A stretch of DNA of 64,000 nt from JABFSS01 sp964497975 (GCA_964497975.1 CAZCFO010000001.1:62001-126000); one strand, 5' to 3'; positions 40,921 to 48,164 are shown, numbered from the stretch's first letter. The notes: generated by a model from the sequence alone, not told the origin. A program made the numbers and translations.

Positions 40921-41250
40921 TCAGTCGATGCTCTTCTGGCTCAAAAAGTGCAGGTGCAGGTACGGCACTTCCTGGCCGCCTCCTTTTCCGACATGGAACG
41001 TCAGCTTGTAGCCGTCGATCCCCTTCTCCTTCGCGAACGCCTGCGCCTTGAGGATCAGCATGCCCGGCAGGTGCGCCGTCTGCGGCGTCACGTCCGCGAT
41101 GGACGCGACGAAGTGCTTGGGGATGAAGAGCAGGTGCGTGGGCGCCTTCGGCTGGATGTCTTTGAAGGCGAGAACCTCGTCGTCTTCGTACACGACGGTT
41201 GCGGGGAGTTCTTTATCGAGAATCCGGTGAAAAACTGTTCGTTCAGTCAT
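40921..41250 (-). CDS. HIT-family nucleotide hydrolase
   Basis: The 109-residue protein has the histidine triad: FHVGKGGGQEVPYLHLHFLS, where the His-x-His-x pattern appears as LHLHFL with an upstream His. The start (TERTVFHRILDKELPATVVY) is typical of HinT-like enzymes, which hydrolyse AMP-linked amino groups. The usual fourth Cys/His zinc site is not evident, so it is a HinT rather than an Fhit type. The gene converges with rpsA across a terminator. Confidence 0.93.
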   Translation of the reverse strand: MTERTVFHRILDKELPATVVYEDDEVLAFKDIQPKAPTHLLFIPKHFVASIADVTPQTAHLPGMLILKAQAFAKEKGIDGYKLTFHVGKGGGQEVPYLHLHFLSQKSID

Positions 41251-41277
41251 AGCAGGCTATAAAAGAAACGCGACTTG

Positions 41278-41320
41278 CGCCGAGCGACTTCGAGCGAAGC
41301 GAGAAGGAGTCGAGGAGTGG
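41278..41320. repeat. GCGACTTCGAGCGAAGCGAG dispersed repeat
   Basis: CGAGCGACTTCGAGCGAAGC followed by GAGAAGGAGTCGAGG: interleaved inverted units between the HIT gene and a hypothetical gene. Confidence 0.55.
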
Positions 41321-41454
41321 AAAACTGTGCGCGTTTCCATGCGCGCAGAATAGCGGCCCGGGACCCCCGGCGCACGCCCCCAGCGCAGGACCTCTAGGAC
41401 CTGTTTAACGGCCACCAATTGACATTTTGACCAAAAAGAGCGACAATAGAGGGG

Positions 41455-41961
41455 ATGGCTGCAGGAATGACTTCATCGGCGGAAAAAGCCCCCTCGGCGC
41501 TCAAGTCGGTCGAAACGACGCGCCTCATCGTCAAGCAGCCGGCGAAGCTCAAGGAACTGACGAACCTGCTGGAGACGTTCGAAAATTTCAGCGCGCGCGT
41601 GAGCGAGCGCACGGGCGAGGACACCTCCCGCGATCTGGGCGGAGCCGGGGGCGGGGCGGGCGGCCAGCAGGGCGGCGCGCAGGGCGCATCGGCGCGCGAT
41701 CTGGCGATCAAGAAGCTCCCCATGCCCGAAATCATGCAGCAGCAGCTGGCACGGCATATCCGCAAGGAGACGCGGAAACTGGAGAAGCTCGCGAGCCGGG
41801 TGGCACGCTCCTCCGCTCCGGGATCCGCGCATAAGCTCAATGAGCTCTACGCGAAAATCCGCCGCATGAACGCGATGGTCTACGACCTCCTGCAGGCGTC
41901 GGTCGACGTGCTGAAGCGCCTGTTCATCAGGGTGTTCATCGACAACCAGCCAATTCTTTGA
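41455..41961 (+). CDS. Hypothetical protein with Gly-rich centre
   Basis: The 168-residue soluble protein has a helical N-terminal block (RLIVKQPAKLKELTNLLETF), a Gly/Ala-rich middle (residues 60-80, GGAGGGAGGQQGGAQG), and a helical C-terminus (MNAMVYDLLQASVDVLKRLF) ending FIDNQPIL. No family is recognised. AGAGGGG lies just before the ATG. Its final codons are duplicated 77 bases downstream, beyond a hairpin repeat; both copies would end in QPIL plus stop. Confidence 0.7.
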   Translation: MAAGMTSSAEKAPSALKSVETTRLIVKQPAKLKELTNLLETFENFSARVSERTGEDTSRDLGGAGGGAGGQQGGAQGASARDLAIKKLPMPEIMQQQLARHIRKETRKLEKLASRVARSSAPGSAHKLNELYAKIRRMNAMVYDLLQASVDVLKRLFIRVFIDNQPIL

Positions 41962-42028
41962 TGTCATCCCGAGTAGCCGCTGCGAAGCGGCGGCGTATCG
42001 AGGGACGGGTGTTCATCGACAACCAGCC
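41931..42028. repeat. Direct duplication flanking a hairpin element
   Basis: GGTGTTCATCGACAACCAGC (with one more base, 21 in all) occurs at 41931-41951 and again at 42008-42028. The insert between them carries the TCATCCCGAGTAGC hairpin. Confidence 0.9.
41961..42006. repeat. Compact hairpin repeat, TCATCCCGAGTAGC type (copy 2)
   Basis: ATGTCATCCCGAGTAGC, hairpin GCCGCTGCGAAGCGGCGGC, then GTATCGAGGGAC. Compare 6777-6821. It supplies the TGA stop of the preceding gene. Confidence 0.85.
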
Positions 42029-42039
42029 CATCCTCTAGT

Positions 42040-42168
42040 CATGGTTCGAGGCTCCGGTTTCGATTGCCGGAGCACCTCACCATGACACTGCAAGAGTGGT
42101 GGCGTACTTGTCATGGTGGAGCGAAGTTCGCCGGCCGATGCGGGCGACGAGCCTGGAACCATGACCGT
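42040..42168. repeat. Nested 130-bp palindrome
   Basis: Outer arms TCATGGTTCGAGGCTC and GAGCCTGGAACCATGA; inner arms CACCATGAC and GTCATGGTG. It lies between convergent genes and is unrelated in sequence to the short hairpins. Confidence 0.75.
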
Positions 42169-42171
42169 GAA

Positions 42172-42483
42172 TCACCGCGGTTGCACCATCTCCACCTGCG
42201 TGACCACCTTGCTGACGAAGTCGCCGATCACGGGAACCCATTCCACTTTGCGCATGCCCCAAAGAATCACGGGAATGACGACCACCACGGCCGTGAGAGC
42301 GCCCAGGCCATAGACGATGCCCCGCAAATACGTGAGCCACAGGTGCTTGCCGGGATGGAGCACGTACTCGAACTCCTTAGGCAGCTGCTCCACGTCATGT
42401 TCGAGCGATGTGAGCGCGAAAATGAGCGCGCGCTTTTTGGGGGCTGTGCGCGAACGGGCCGGCAGTCGTGATTTTTTGGGCAT
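42172..42483 (-). CDS. Small membrane protein with basic N-terminus
   Basis: The 103-residue protein has a Lys/Arg-rich start (MPKKSRLPARSRTAPKKRAL) and one or two helices (YLRGIVYGLGALTAVVVVIP), then VPVIGDFVSKVVTQVEMVQP. This layout resembles DUF5665-type proteins, but the match is weak. It begins one base after the stop of the upstream gene, so the pair form an operon of small membrane proteins. Confidence 0.68.
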   Translation of the reverse strand: MPKKSRLPARSRTAPKKRALIFALTSLEHDVEQLPKEFEYVLHPGKHLWLTYLRGIVYGLGALTAVVVVIPVILWGMRKVEWVPVIGDFVSKVVTQVEMVQPR

Positions 42484-42484
42484 G

Positions 42485-42787
42485 TCAGAGTTCCTCGACC
42501 TCAAAGGTCTTCTGCTCCTTCTCCTTGGCCTTGTGCTTCTTCTTGTGCTTCGCGTTTTGCATGTGGTTCATCACCCAGCCGAAAGCCTCGTCGATGATCG
42601 CGAGCGGCTTGAGGATCATCGCCTCCACCTGTTCGGTCGTTTCCTCGAACCGGCGCATGACCTTGCGGAGATCCACCACGATGAAGAGGAGATGGTAGAG
42701 CACGATGATGATCATGATCGCCACCGCCGCGTAGAGGGCGGAGAGCAGGCCTTCCATGGTCAGGGGGATGTCCGCGAAGTTCGACAT
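42485..42787 (-). CDS. Small membrane protein with Lys-rich tail
   Basis: The 100-residue protein has a helix (ALYAAVAIMIIIVLYHLLFI) preceded by a short N-terminus, an amphipathic segment (RKVMRRFEETTEQVEAMILK) and a cytoplasmic Lys/Glu-rich end (KHKKKHKAKEKEQKTFEVEE). Not recognised. It is the first gene of a two-gene minus-strand operon, divergent from yidD. Confidence 0.65.
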   Translation of the reverse strand: MSNFADIPLTMEGLLSALYAAVAIMIIIVLYHLLFIVVDLRKVMRRFEETTEQVEAMILKPLAIIDEAFGWVMNHMQNAKHKKKHKAKEKEQKTFEVEEL

Positions 42788-42853
42788 ATCGCGCCTGAGC
42801 CTACGCGCTGAGGAAAAGAGGAGCAATTCTCTCCCCGGGATTTAATGGTGCGG

Positions 42854-42859
42854 TAGAAT
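42854..42859 (+). promoter_or_regulatory. -10 box of yidD
   Basis: TAGAAT, 9 bases before the yidD ATG. Confidence 0.45.
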
Positions 42860-42868
42860 GCGGCTTCC

Positions 42869-43150
42869 ATGAAGTTTTTGCCGACCCTGTGCTGGCATCT
42901 CCCCCGCAATCTCCTCATCGGGATGGTCACGCTATACCAGCACACCCTCTCCCCCGATCACGGCCCCCTGCGGCATCTGTATCCGTACGGTTATTGTCCG
43001 CATGAGCCGACGTGTTCGGTGTACGGAAAGCAGGCGCTTCGCGAACGCGGTGCGGTGATCGGCATGCTTCTGATTCTCCGGCGTCTCCTCTCGTGCCATC
43101 CCTGGACGCCGCCCTCAGATCTGCGAATGCGACGCCTCCTCGACCGGTGA
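42869..43150 (+). CDS. yidD: YidD, membrane protein insertion efficiency factor
   Basis: The 93-residue protein carries the family landmarks in order: LLIGMVTLYQHTLSPDHGPL, CPHEPTCSVYGKQALRERG and RRLLSCHPW. YidD assists YidC in membrane protein insertion. In many bacteria it lies with rpmH, rnpA and yidC; here it is alone, which is uncommon but not unique. TAGAAT ends 9 bases before the ATG. Confidence 0.92.
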   Translation: MKFLPTLCWHLPRNLLIGMVTLYQHTLSPDHGPLRHLYPYGYCPHEPTCSVYGKQALRERGAVIGMLLILRRLLSCHPWTPPSDLRMRRLLDR

Positions 43151-43195
43151 TGGAAGGAGGACCTGCAAAATCTTGACGGGCACAGCGGCCATGGT

Positions 43196-43219
43196 TAACA
43201 TTCAACCAAATGGTTGAAT
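43196..43219 (+). promoter_or_regulatory. -10 box and overlapping ArsR operator
   Basis: TAACAT (43196-43201) ends 8 bases before the ATG. A palindrome ATTCAACCA/TGGTTGAAT (43200-43219) spans the transcription start and the start codon itself. A repressor bound here would block RNA polymerase, suggesting autoregulation by the ArsR-type product. Confidence 0.75.
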
Positions 43220-43551
43220 TATCTCTCAGCCCCTTGGACGCCGTCTTCGGCTCCCTCGCCCACCCCGTCCGCCGGGAGATCCTGCGGCACGTCGCGAAGA
43301 AACAGGAGCTCTCCGTCAGCGACATCGCGAAGCCGTACGCCATGACGCTCGCCGCGGTTTCCAAGCATCTCAAGATCCTCGAGAAGGCACGGCTCATCGT
43401 CAAGCGGCGCCGGGGCAAGGAGCAGATCGTGCGGCTCTCCCCCGTCGCGTTCAAAGACGCCGCCGACTACCTCCGCTTCTACGAGAAGATGTGGAACGAC
43501 CGTCTGGACTCGCTCGAGCAGTATCTCGCCACCTTCCCCAAAGACCAATGA
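43210..43551 (+). CDS. ArsR-family winged-helix repressor
   Basis: The 113-residue protein has the winged helix-turn-helix in the expected place: FGSLAHPVRREILRHVAKKQ, then LSVSDIAKPYAMTLAAVSKH (recognition helix) and KARLIVKRRRGKEQIVRLSP (wing). No paired Cys metal sites are seen, so it belongs to the ArsR-SRPBCC type regulators rather than metal sensors. Its ATG lies within a 20-bp palindrome, and it is coupled by ATGA to an SRPBCC gene. It probably represses this whole gene set, which reaches the DUF1428 gene. Confidence 0.92.
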   Translation: MVELSLSPLDAVFGSLAHPVRREILRHVAKKQELSVSDIAKPYAMTLAAVSKHLKILEKARLIVKRRRGKEQIVRLSPVAFKDAADYLRFYEKMWNDRLDSLEQYLATFPKDQ

Positions 43552-44015
43552 CGGCACAGAACGCGGAAGTATCGGCCCGGGAAATCGTCAGCACGCGCAT
43601 GATCGATGCGCCGCGGGAACTGGTCTTCGCCGCGTGGACGGATCCGGCGCACCTCGCCAAGTGGTGGGGGCCCAAGGGGTTCACGAACACGTTCGAGATG
43701 TTCGACTGCAGGCCCGGAGGACGATGGACGTTCGTGATGCACGGGCCCGACGGCGTCGACTATCCCAATGCGTGCGAATTCGTCGAGATCGTGGAGCCGG
43801 AGCGCATCGTCTTCCGGCATCTGGAGCCCATGCACCACTTCCGCGTCACGGCCACATTCGAGGATCAGGATGGCAGGACGAAACTGACGTTCCGGATGCT
43901 CTTCGATGATGCCACCGAACGCGATCGCATCCACGACGTGGTAATGGAGGCCAATGAACAGAACTTCGACCGTCTGGAAGCGGAACTTGCCGCCATGACG
44001 GCGGAAATCCCGTGA
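43548..44015 (+). CDS. SRPBCC (AHSA1-like) protein, first copy
   Basis: The 155-residue START-like fold has an N-terminal TRMIDAPRELVFAAWTDPAH and KWWGPKGFTNTFEMFDCRPG, then FRHLEPMHHFRVTATFEDQD. These small hydrophobic-cavity proteins bind lipids or aromatic ligands, and often travel with ArsR regulators. The ATGA overlap with the repressor gene links their expression. Two related copies follow in this neighbourhood (44097 and 46743). Confidence 0.9.
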   Translation: MTAQNAEVSAREIVSTRMIDAPRELVFAAWTDPAHLAKWWGPKGFTNTFEMFDCRPGGRWTFVMHGPDGVDYPNACEFVEIVEPERIVFRHLEPMHHFRVTATFEDQDGRTKLTFRMLFDDATERDRIHDVVMEANEQNFDRLEAELAAMTAEIP

Positions 44016-44096
44016 AAAAGCGAACGATTCTCTTCCGCTATCCGTCTTCTCTCCGTCTCCTCTCTCCCGTCTCTTATCTCCTCCTTCCCTTCTCCC

Positions 44097-44588
44097 ATGG
44101 CCAACGCCAAAACCACCGACATCGTCATCACCCGCATCTTCGACGCACCGCGCGAACTCGTCTGGAAAGCGTGGACGCAGCCGGAGATGATCAAGAAGTG
44201 GTGGGGGCCCAAGGACTTCACCTCTCCCGAGGTGCAGATCGACCTCCGCACAGGCGGAAAGTACCTGTACTGCATGCGCGGGCCCAAGGGCTCGGAATGG
44301 GACAAGGACATGTGGAGCGGCGGCGAGTTTCTGGAAGTGATCCCCATGGAGAAGATCGTCGCGACGGATCACTTTACCGATGAGAAGGGCAACTACGTGA
44401 ATCCCAAGGACGTCGGCATGCCCGGCGAATGGCCGGAGCAGATGGTGGTGACCTTCACGTTCGAAGATGCCGGCCCGGGCAAGACGAAGGTGACGCTCGT
44501 GCACAAAGGGCACCCGAGCGAAATGGCCGACATGGCAACAATGGGCTGGAGCCAGTCGCTCGACAAGTTTGCTGCTGCCCTGGTCTAA
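44097..44588 (+). CDS. SRPBCC (AHSA1-like) protein, second copy
   Basis: The 163-residue paralogue has TRIFDAPRELVWKAWTQPEM and KWWGPKDFTSPEVQIDLRTG and ends MGWSQSLDKFAAALV. The middle differs from copy 1 (a longer HFTDEKGNYVNPKDVGMP loop), so ligand preference probably differs. It follows copy 1 after an 81-base pyrimidine-rich spacer. Confidence 0.9.
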   Translation: MANAKTTDIVITRIFDAPRELVWKAWTQPEMIKKWWGPKDFTSPEVQIDLRTGGKYLYCMRGPKGSEWDKDMWSGGEFLEVIPMEKIVATDHFTDEKGNYVNPKDVGMPGEWPEQMVVTFTFEDAGPGKTKVTLVHKGHPSEMADMATMGWSQSLDKFAAALV

Positions 44589-44629
44589 TTCCCCCGATCT
44601 CCACTCTCGTATTTCTTTCCCCTCCTCCT

Positions 44630-44989
44630 ATGGCCTACATCGACGGATTCGTGATCCCGCTCCCGAAGAAAAACCTGAAGGCCTACCGCCGCATGGCGCA
44701 GTGGGGCAAGAAAACATGGATGAAGTACGGCGCGCTCGATTACAAAGAATGCGTCGGGGACGATCTCAAGAATTCCATGGGCGCATCGTTCGCCAAGACG
44801 CTCCGGCTGAAGCCCGGTGAGACCGTGGTCTTCGCATTCATCGTCTTCAAATCGAAAAAGCATCGCGACAGCGTCAACAAGAAGGTCATGGGCGATCCGG
44901 ACATGAATGATCCCGAGATGATGAAGAGCATGCCGTTCGACCCCAAGCGCATGCTCTACGGGGGGTTCACGGGCATTGTCGAAGCATAA
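44630..44989 (+). CDS. DUF1428 family protein
   Basis: The 119-residue protein matches the DUF1428 (YbaA-like) pattern: YIDGFVIPLPKKNLKAYRRM, then FAFIVFKSKKHRDSVNKKV and MPFDPKRMLYGGFTGIVEA. It has a ferredoxin-like dimeric alpha/beta-barrel fold. Its function is unknown, but it is often found next to SRPBCC and ArsR genes, as here. Confidence 0.9.
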   Translation: MAYIDGFVIPLPKKNLKAYRRMAQWGKKTWMKYGALDYKECVGDDLKNSMGASFAKTLRLKPGETVVFAFIVFKSKKHRDSVNKKVMGDPDMNDPEMMKSMPFDPKRMLYGGFTGIVEA

Positions 44990-45060
44990 ACCTCCCGGCG
45001 TTTTTATGCGGTGATCGTGACGATGCACCGTCTTTCCGCTCCTCTCGAGAATATCGGTGA

Positions 45061-45135
45061 TGGAGCGGGTTACCGGAATTGAACCAGGTATCTCTGACGT
45101 GGAACGTCAGTGTCCTAACGTTGGACGAAACCCGC
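45061..45135 (-). tRNA. tRNA-Gly (TCC), atypical
   Basis: A 75 nt cloverleaf on the minus strand: acceptor GCGGGTT/AACCCGC, D-stem GTCC/GGAC with D-loop AACGTTA (no GG), anticodon stem CTGAC/GTCAG with loop GTTCCAC (TCC), T-loop TTCAATT, one mismatch in the T-stem, CCA encoded. The normal tRNA-Gly(TCC) is 26 bases away. Confidence 0.8.
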
Positions 45136-45161
45136 GGGGGGGCCACCATGCCTTGTCGGGA

Positions 45162-45236
45162 TGGAGCGGGTAACGGGACTCGAACCCGTATGTCCAGCTT
45201 GGAAGGCTGGCGCACTAGCCTTTGTGCTATACCCGC
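45162..45236 (-). tRNA. tRNA-Gly (TCC)
   Basis: A 75 nt cloverleaf: acceptor GCGGGTA/TACCCGC, D-loop AAAGGCTA with GG, anticodon loop CTTCCAA (TCC), T-loop TTCGAGT, CCA encoded. Confidence 0.95.
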
Positions 45237-45403
45237 GGCCTCAAAAAAGCGTAGAGGCAGAATACTCGCTTGCCCCCGTCTGGAAAAGATCCTGAACACG
45301 GTTCTTTCGTCCCTTCCGAGACCTTTGACGGTTCTGCGATACCTGACCCGTCACACCGTCGTCCTGGTTTCTTACATTGACAAATTTTCATTTACATTTA
45401 TTT

Positions 45404-45409
45404 TATAAT
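45404..45409 (+). promoter_or_regulatory. -10 box upstream of the GNAT gene
   Basis: TATAAT, 7 bases before ATC 45417; TTGACA lies 21 bases upstream (45377-45382), a longer spacer than usual. No ATG, GTG or TTG lies in frame between the box and the conserved N-terminus. Confidence 0.55.
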
Positions 45410-45410
45410 T

Positions 45411-45905
45411 ATAGACATCCGCCCCGCCGAAGACCGGGATTGCGAAGGAATCGCCGAGTTGCGCCGTGAGACGATCTTGGCGGTCAACGCGAAGGATTAC
45501 CCCGCAGACGTCATCAGGCAGTGGGCCATGCGCGTCGATGCAGAACGCATCCGCAAGACCGCGGCGGACGTGAAACGATGGGTGGCGGTGAAGAGAAGGG
45601 AGATCGAGGAGCTGCTCGTCGGTTTCTGCGATCACGCGCTGCGCGACAACGAATTGAGCAGGCTCTACGTGCACAAAGACCATCAGGGACAGGGCATCGG
45701 CGCCCGCCTGCTGGAGACCGCGGAGGCGTCGCTGAAGGAACTCGGGCATGAGGAGATGTATTTGTACTCCACGATCACAGCGAAGGAGTTTTACCTGAAC
45801 CAGGGATATCGAATCGTCGAAAAAACCGTCGATGCGCATAACCCGAAGATCATCGTCTTCAAAATGTCTAAAAAGCTGGAAAAGCCCGTGCATCCGCAGG
45901 CATAG
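45411..45905 (+). CDS. GNAT-family N-acetyltransferase with non-AUG start
   Basis: The GNAT fold is clear: IRPAEDRDCEGIAELRRE at the N-terminus, LSRLYVHKDHQGQGIGARLL (acetyl-CoA-binding motif A, Q/R-x-x-G-x-G/A) and EFYLNQGYRIVEKTV. The substrate is unknown. The first strand starts at 45417, but the only conventional start codon, TTG at 45459, would delete it. In frame before it are ATA (45411) and ATC (45417), and a TATAAT box ends 7 bases before the ATC. So translation may begin at a non-AUG codon, or ATG has mutated to ATA. I annotate from 45411; the safe start is 45459. Confidence 0.8.
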   Translation: MDIRPAEDRDCEGIAELRRETILAVNAKDYPADVIRQWAMRVDAERIRKTAADVKRWVAVKRREIEELLVGFCDHALRDNELSRLYVHKDHQGQGIGARLLETAEASLKELGHEEMYLYSTITAKEFYLNQGYRIVEKTVDAHNPKIIVFKMSKKLEKPVHPQA

Positions 45906-45967
45906 ATGGATCGGATTTTCTGCCTGCTTTGCTTGTCGCCCTCAACGACTGGGAAGATACTGTCCGC

Positions 45968-46711
45968 ATGATTTTCCTTCCTCTTGCGGCGTTCCTCGTG
46001 ATCCTTCTCCTGGCCTGCATCCGGCAGGTCAACCAGTACGAGCGGGGCATTCTGTTTACCATGGGCAAATACAGCCGCATGTGGGAGCCCGGCTGGCATA
46101 TTCTGATTCCCGTGTTTCAGTCGCTGCGGAAGGTGGACGTGCGCGTGAAAGCGGTCGACGTTCCCGACCAGGAGGCGATCACCAAAGACAACATTCCCAT
46201 CCGCATCAACGCCGTCATCTACTTCCGCGTGAACGACGCCGCCAAGGCCATCATCGCGGTGGAGGACTTCTTTTATGCCGTCTCCCAGCTCGCCCAGACG
46301 ACGATGCGCAACGCCGTGGGCGAGGTGAAGATGGACGAACTGCTCTCCAACAAGAAACAGGTGAGCGAAAACATCAAGCTCGTCGTCGACCGGGTGAGCG
46401 ACGCGTGGGGCATCGACGTGCAGTCGGTCGAGCTGAAGGACATCATCCTGCCCGACAGCCTCAAGCGGACGATCGCGAAGGTGGCGGAGGCCGAGCGCGA
46501 AAAACAGGCGGTGATCATCAACTCCGAAGGCGAAGTGGGAGCCGCGGCGAACATGGCAAAGGCGGCCGACATGCTCGGGAAGGTGCCGGGGGCCCTGCAT
46601 CTGCGCACCCTGCAGAGCATCAACGATATCAGCTCCGACCAGTCCAATACGACCGTCTGGATGGTCCCCGTGGAAGTCCTGAAAGCATTGGAAGGCCTCA
46701 TCAAGAAGTAA
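45968..46711 (+). CDS. Slipin (SPFH/band 7 family)
   Basis: The 247-residue protein has an N-terminal helix (MIFLPLAAFLVILLLACIRQ) and the SPFH domain: QYERGILFTMGKYSRMWEPG, VKAVDVPDQEAITKDNIPIR, then a helical segment rich in Glu/Lys (KVAEAEREKQAVIINSEGEV). Slipins organise membrane microdomains and often pair with a NfeD protein; none is seen. GATACT lies 6 bases before the ATG. It is downstream of the GNAT gene and upstream of a third SRPBCC gene. Confidence 0.92.
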   Translation: MIFLPLAAFLVILLLACIRQVNQYERGILFTMGKYSRMWEPGWHILIPVFQSLRKVDVRVKAVDVPDQEAITKDNIPIRINAVIYFRVNDAAKAIIAVEDFFYAVSQLAQTTMRNAVGEVKMDELLSNKKQVSENIKLVVDRVSDAWGIDVQSVELKDIILPDSLKRTIAKVAEAEREKQAVIINSEGEVGAAANMAKAADMLGKVPGALHLRTLQSINDISSDQSNTTVWMVPVEVLKALEGLIKK

Positions 46712-46742
46712 TATCCGGGGATGTCCTCTTCCCTCCCCTCCC

Positions 46743-47171
46743 ATGCCCAACGCCGCTTCCATCACCGTCGTCACGACCGTCAACGCGCCCGTCAAAAACG
46801 TCTGGGCGTATTGGACGCAGCCCGAGCACATCATGCGGTGGAACGCCGCTTCGGACGACTGGCATACCCCGTCCGCGACGAACGACTTGCGCGAGGGCGG
46901 CACGTTCACGTGCCGGATGGAAGCCAAGGACGGCAGCATGGGATTCGATTTCGGCGGCACGTACACCACAGTCGAGGATCAGAAGCGGATCGACTACGTG
47001 ATGAGTGACGGCAGAAAAGTGAGCGTCACGTTCGACGAGCGCGACGGGAGCACGCACATCACTGAGACGTTTGATCCGGAATCCGAGAATCCCGCGGAAA
47101 TACAGCGGGCGGGCTGGCAGTCGATTCTCGACAACTTCAAAAAGTACGCGGAGTCGCAGGCGGAGCGATAA
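46743..47171 (+). CDS. SRPBCC (AHSA1-like) protein, third copy
   Basis: The 142-residue paralogue has VTTVNAPVKNVWAYWTQPEH at the N-terminus and a C-terminal helix AGWQSILDNFKKYAES. It is shorter than copies 1 and 2 and more divergent. It lies 31 bases after the slipin gene. A short remnant of a fourth SRPBCC gene follows. Confidence 0.88.
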   Translation: MPNAASITVVTTVNAPVKNVWAYWTQPEHIMRWNAASDDWHTPSATNDLREGGTFTCRMEAKDGSMGFDFGGTYTTVEDQKRIDYVMSDGRKVSVTFDERDGSTHITETFDPESENPAEIQRAGWQSILDNFKKYAESQAER

Positions 47172-47200
47172 GGACTTTTTGATGTCTCCGTCCTGACTCT

Positions 47201-47329
47201 ATGACGTATCCCGTACGCCACATCAGCATCGCCACCCGACGGCCGGACATGTCGGAGGAGGAATACGGAACCGACGCCAAAACGACCCCGGGCGACCTGC
47301 AGAAGCTCACAACTCTTCTCGACCTGTAG
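47201..47329 (+). pseudogene. Truncated SRPBCC remnant
   Basis: The 42-codon frame MTYPVRHISIATRRPDMSEE starts like SRPBCC proteins (RHISIA-RP) but ends after EEYGTDAKTTPGDLQKLTTL with a stop. There is no room for the rest of the fold before the convergent gene. Probably a remnant left by deletion in this repeatedly duplicated family. Confidence 0.55.
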
Positions 47330-47338
47330 CGGACGCCA

Positions 47339-48046
47339 TCAGCCCCTCCACCGCACGCGCGCGTCCGGCCACTGCCGCGCGATGTAGCCGAGCAATACGT
47401 GGATGAAGAGGATGGCGCCCGCCATTTCGAGGGACTCTTCGACGGTCGCGATCGCGGCGAACCCCGGCGTCTTCATGCCGTACAACACGACGAACTTCCC
47501 GCCGACAAGCTCCATGCCGATCGCTCCGCCCAGATAGAGCGCTCCCGCCGCCATCATCCCCCGCCGCACGCGAAAGGGCAGATGCAGGAGAAACGTGAGA
47601 AAGAACAGAGCAGCGGCGGCCGCGACGGCGATGCCCGGCACCACCCATCCGAAGAAGAAGATGCCGCGTGCGCTCATGCCCAGGTACGTCCGCATGGGCT
47701 CCATCAGCAACTCATGCAGGCCAACCACTTCGTCGACCGACATCAGCAGGAATCCTGCAGAAAGCATCGCCCAGCGCGATGCAAAGGACGCATGTTCCAC
47801 CCGCTTCCTCACGGCAATGAAGGCCAGCAGCAACGCGGCCGAAAGCAGGAGCAATCCCGAAAAATAACTGGGAAAGTTCGCCTCAAGATCCAGATGGAAT
47901 AACCGGACAAAAGGGGTCGCCGGCGGATAACCGGCGGAAAAACGCGTGACCTCTGCGATGATGCCGGCAATCACGAGAAAAACGGCGACGGCTGCCAGCA
48001 TCCCGGTGACGGCGCGTGGATTCACGGTGATGGTCTTCATCGTCAT
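47339..48046 (-). CDS. Six-helix membrane protein of unknown function
   Basis: The 235-residue protein has about six or seven transmembrane helices (VTGMLAAVAVFLVIAGIIAE, SYFSGLLLLSAALLLAFIAV, WVVPGIAVAAAAALFFLTFL and others) and short loops. Acidic residues in the middle helices (MSVDEVVGLHELLMEPM) and GGAIGMELVGGKFV could be functional. No family is assigned. The upstream ATG at 48046 (MTMKTITV) is used. Confidence 0.65.
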   Translation of the reverse strand: MTMKTITVNPRAVTGMLAAVAVFLVIAGIIAEVTRFSAGYPPATPFVRLFHLDLEANFPSYFSGLLLLSAALLLAFIAVRKRVEHASFASRWAMLSAGFLLMSVDEVVGLHELLMEPMRTYLGMSARGIFFFGWVVPGIAVAAAAALFFLTFLLHLPFRVRRGMMAAGALYLGGAIGMELVGGKFVVLYGMKTPGFAAIATVEESLEMAGAILFIHVLLGYIARQWPDARVRWRG

Positions 48047-48164
48047 ACGACACCGGCAGTGTAGAGAGTCGCCGTCCGGAATCCTGTGAGTGCATTGGAC
48101 AAAATCATACTTTCATCTCTTTTGCCTTTTTCATGCCCCATCGTCCCCGCACACGTTATCGTTG

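Noticed and set aside
41341..41454. Inverted sequence GGACCTCTAGGACC as an attachment site
   Set aside because: It is short, unpaired with any second site or integrase, and can be a chance palindrome.
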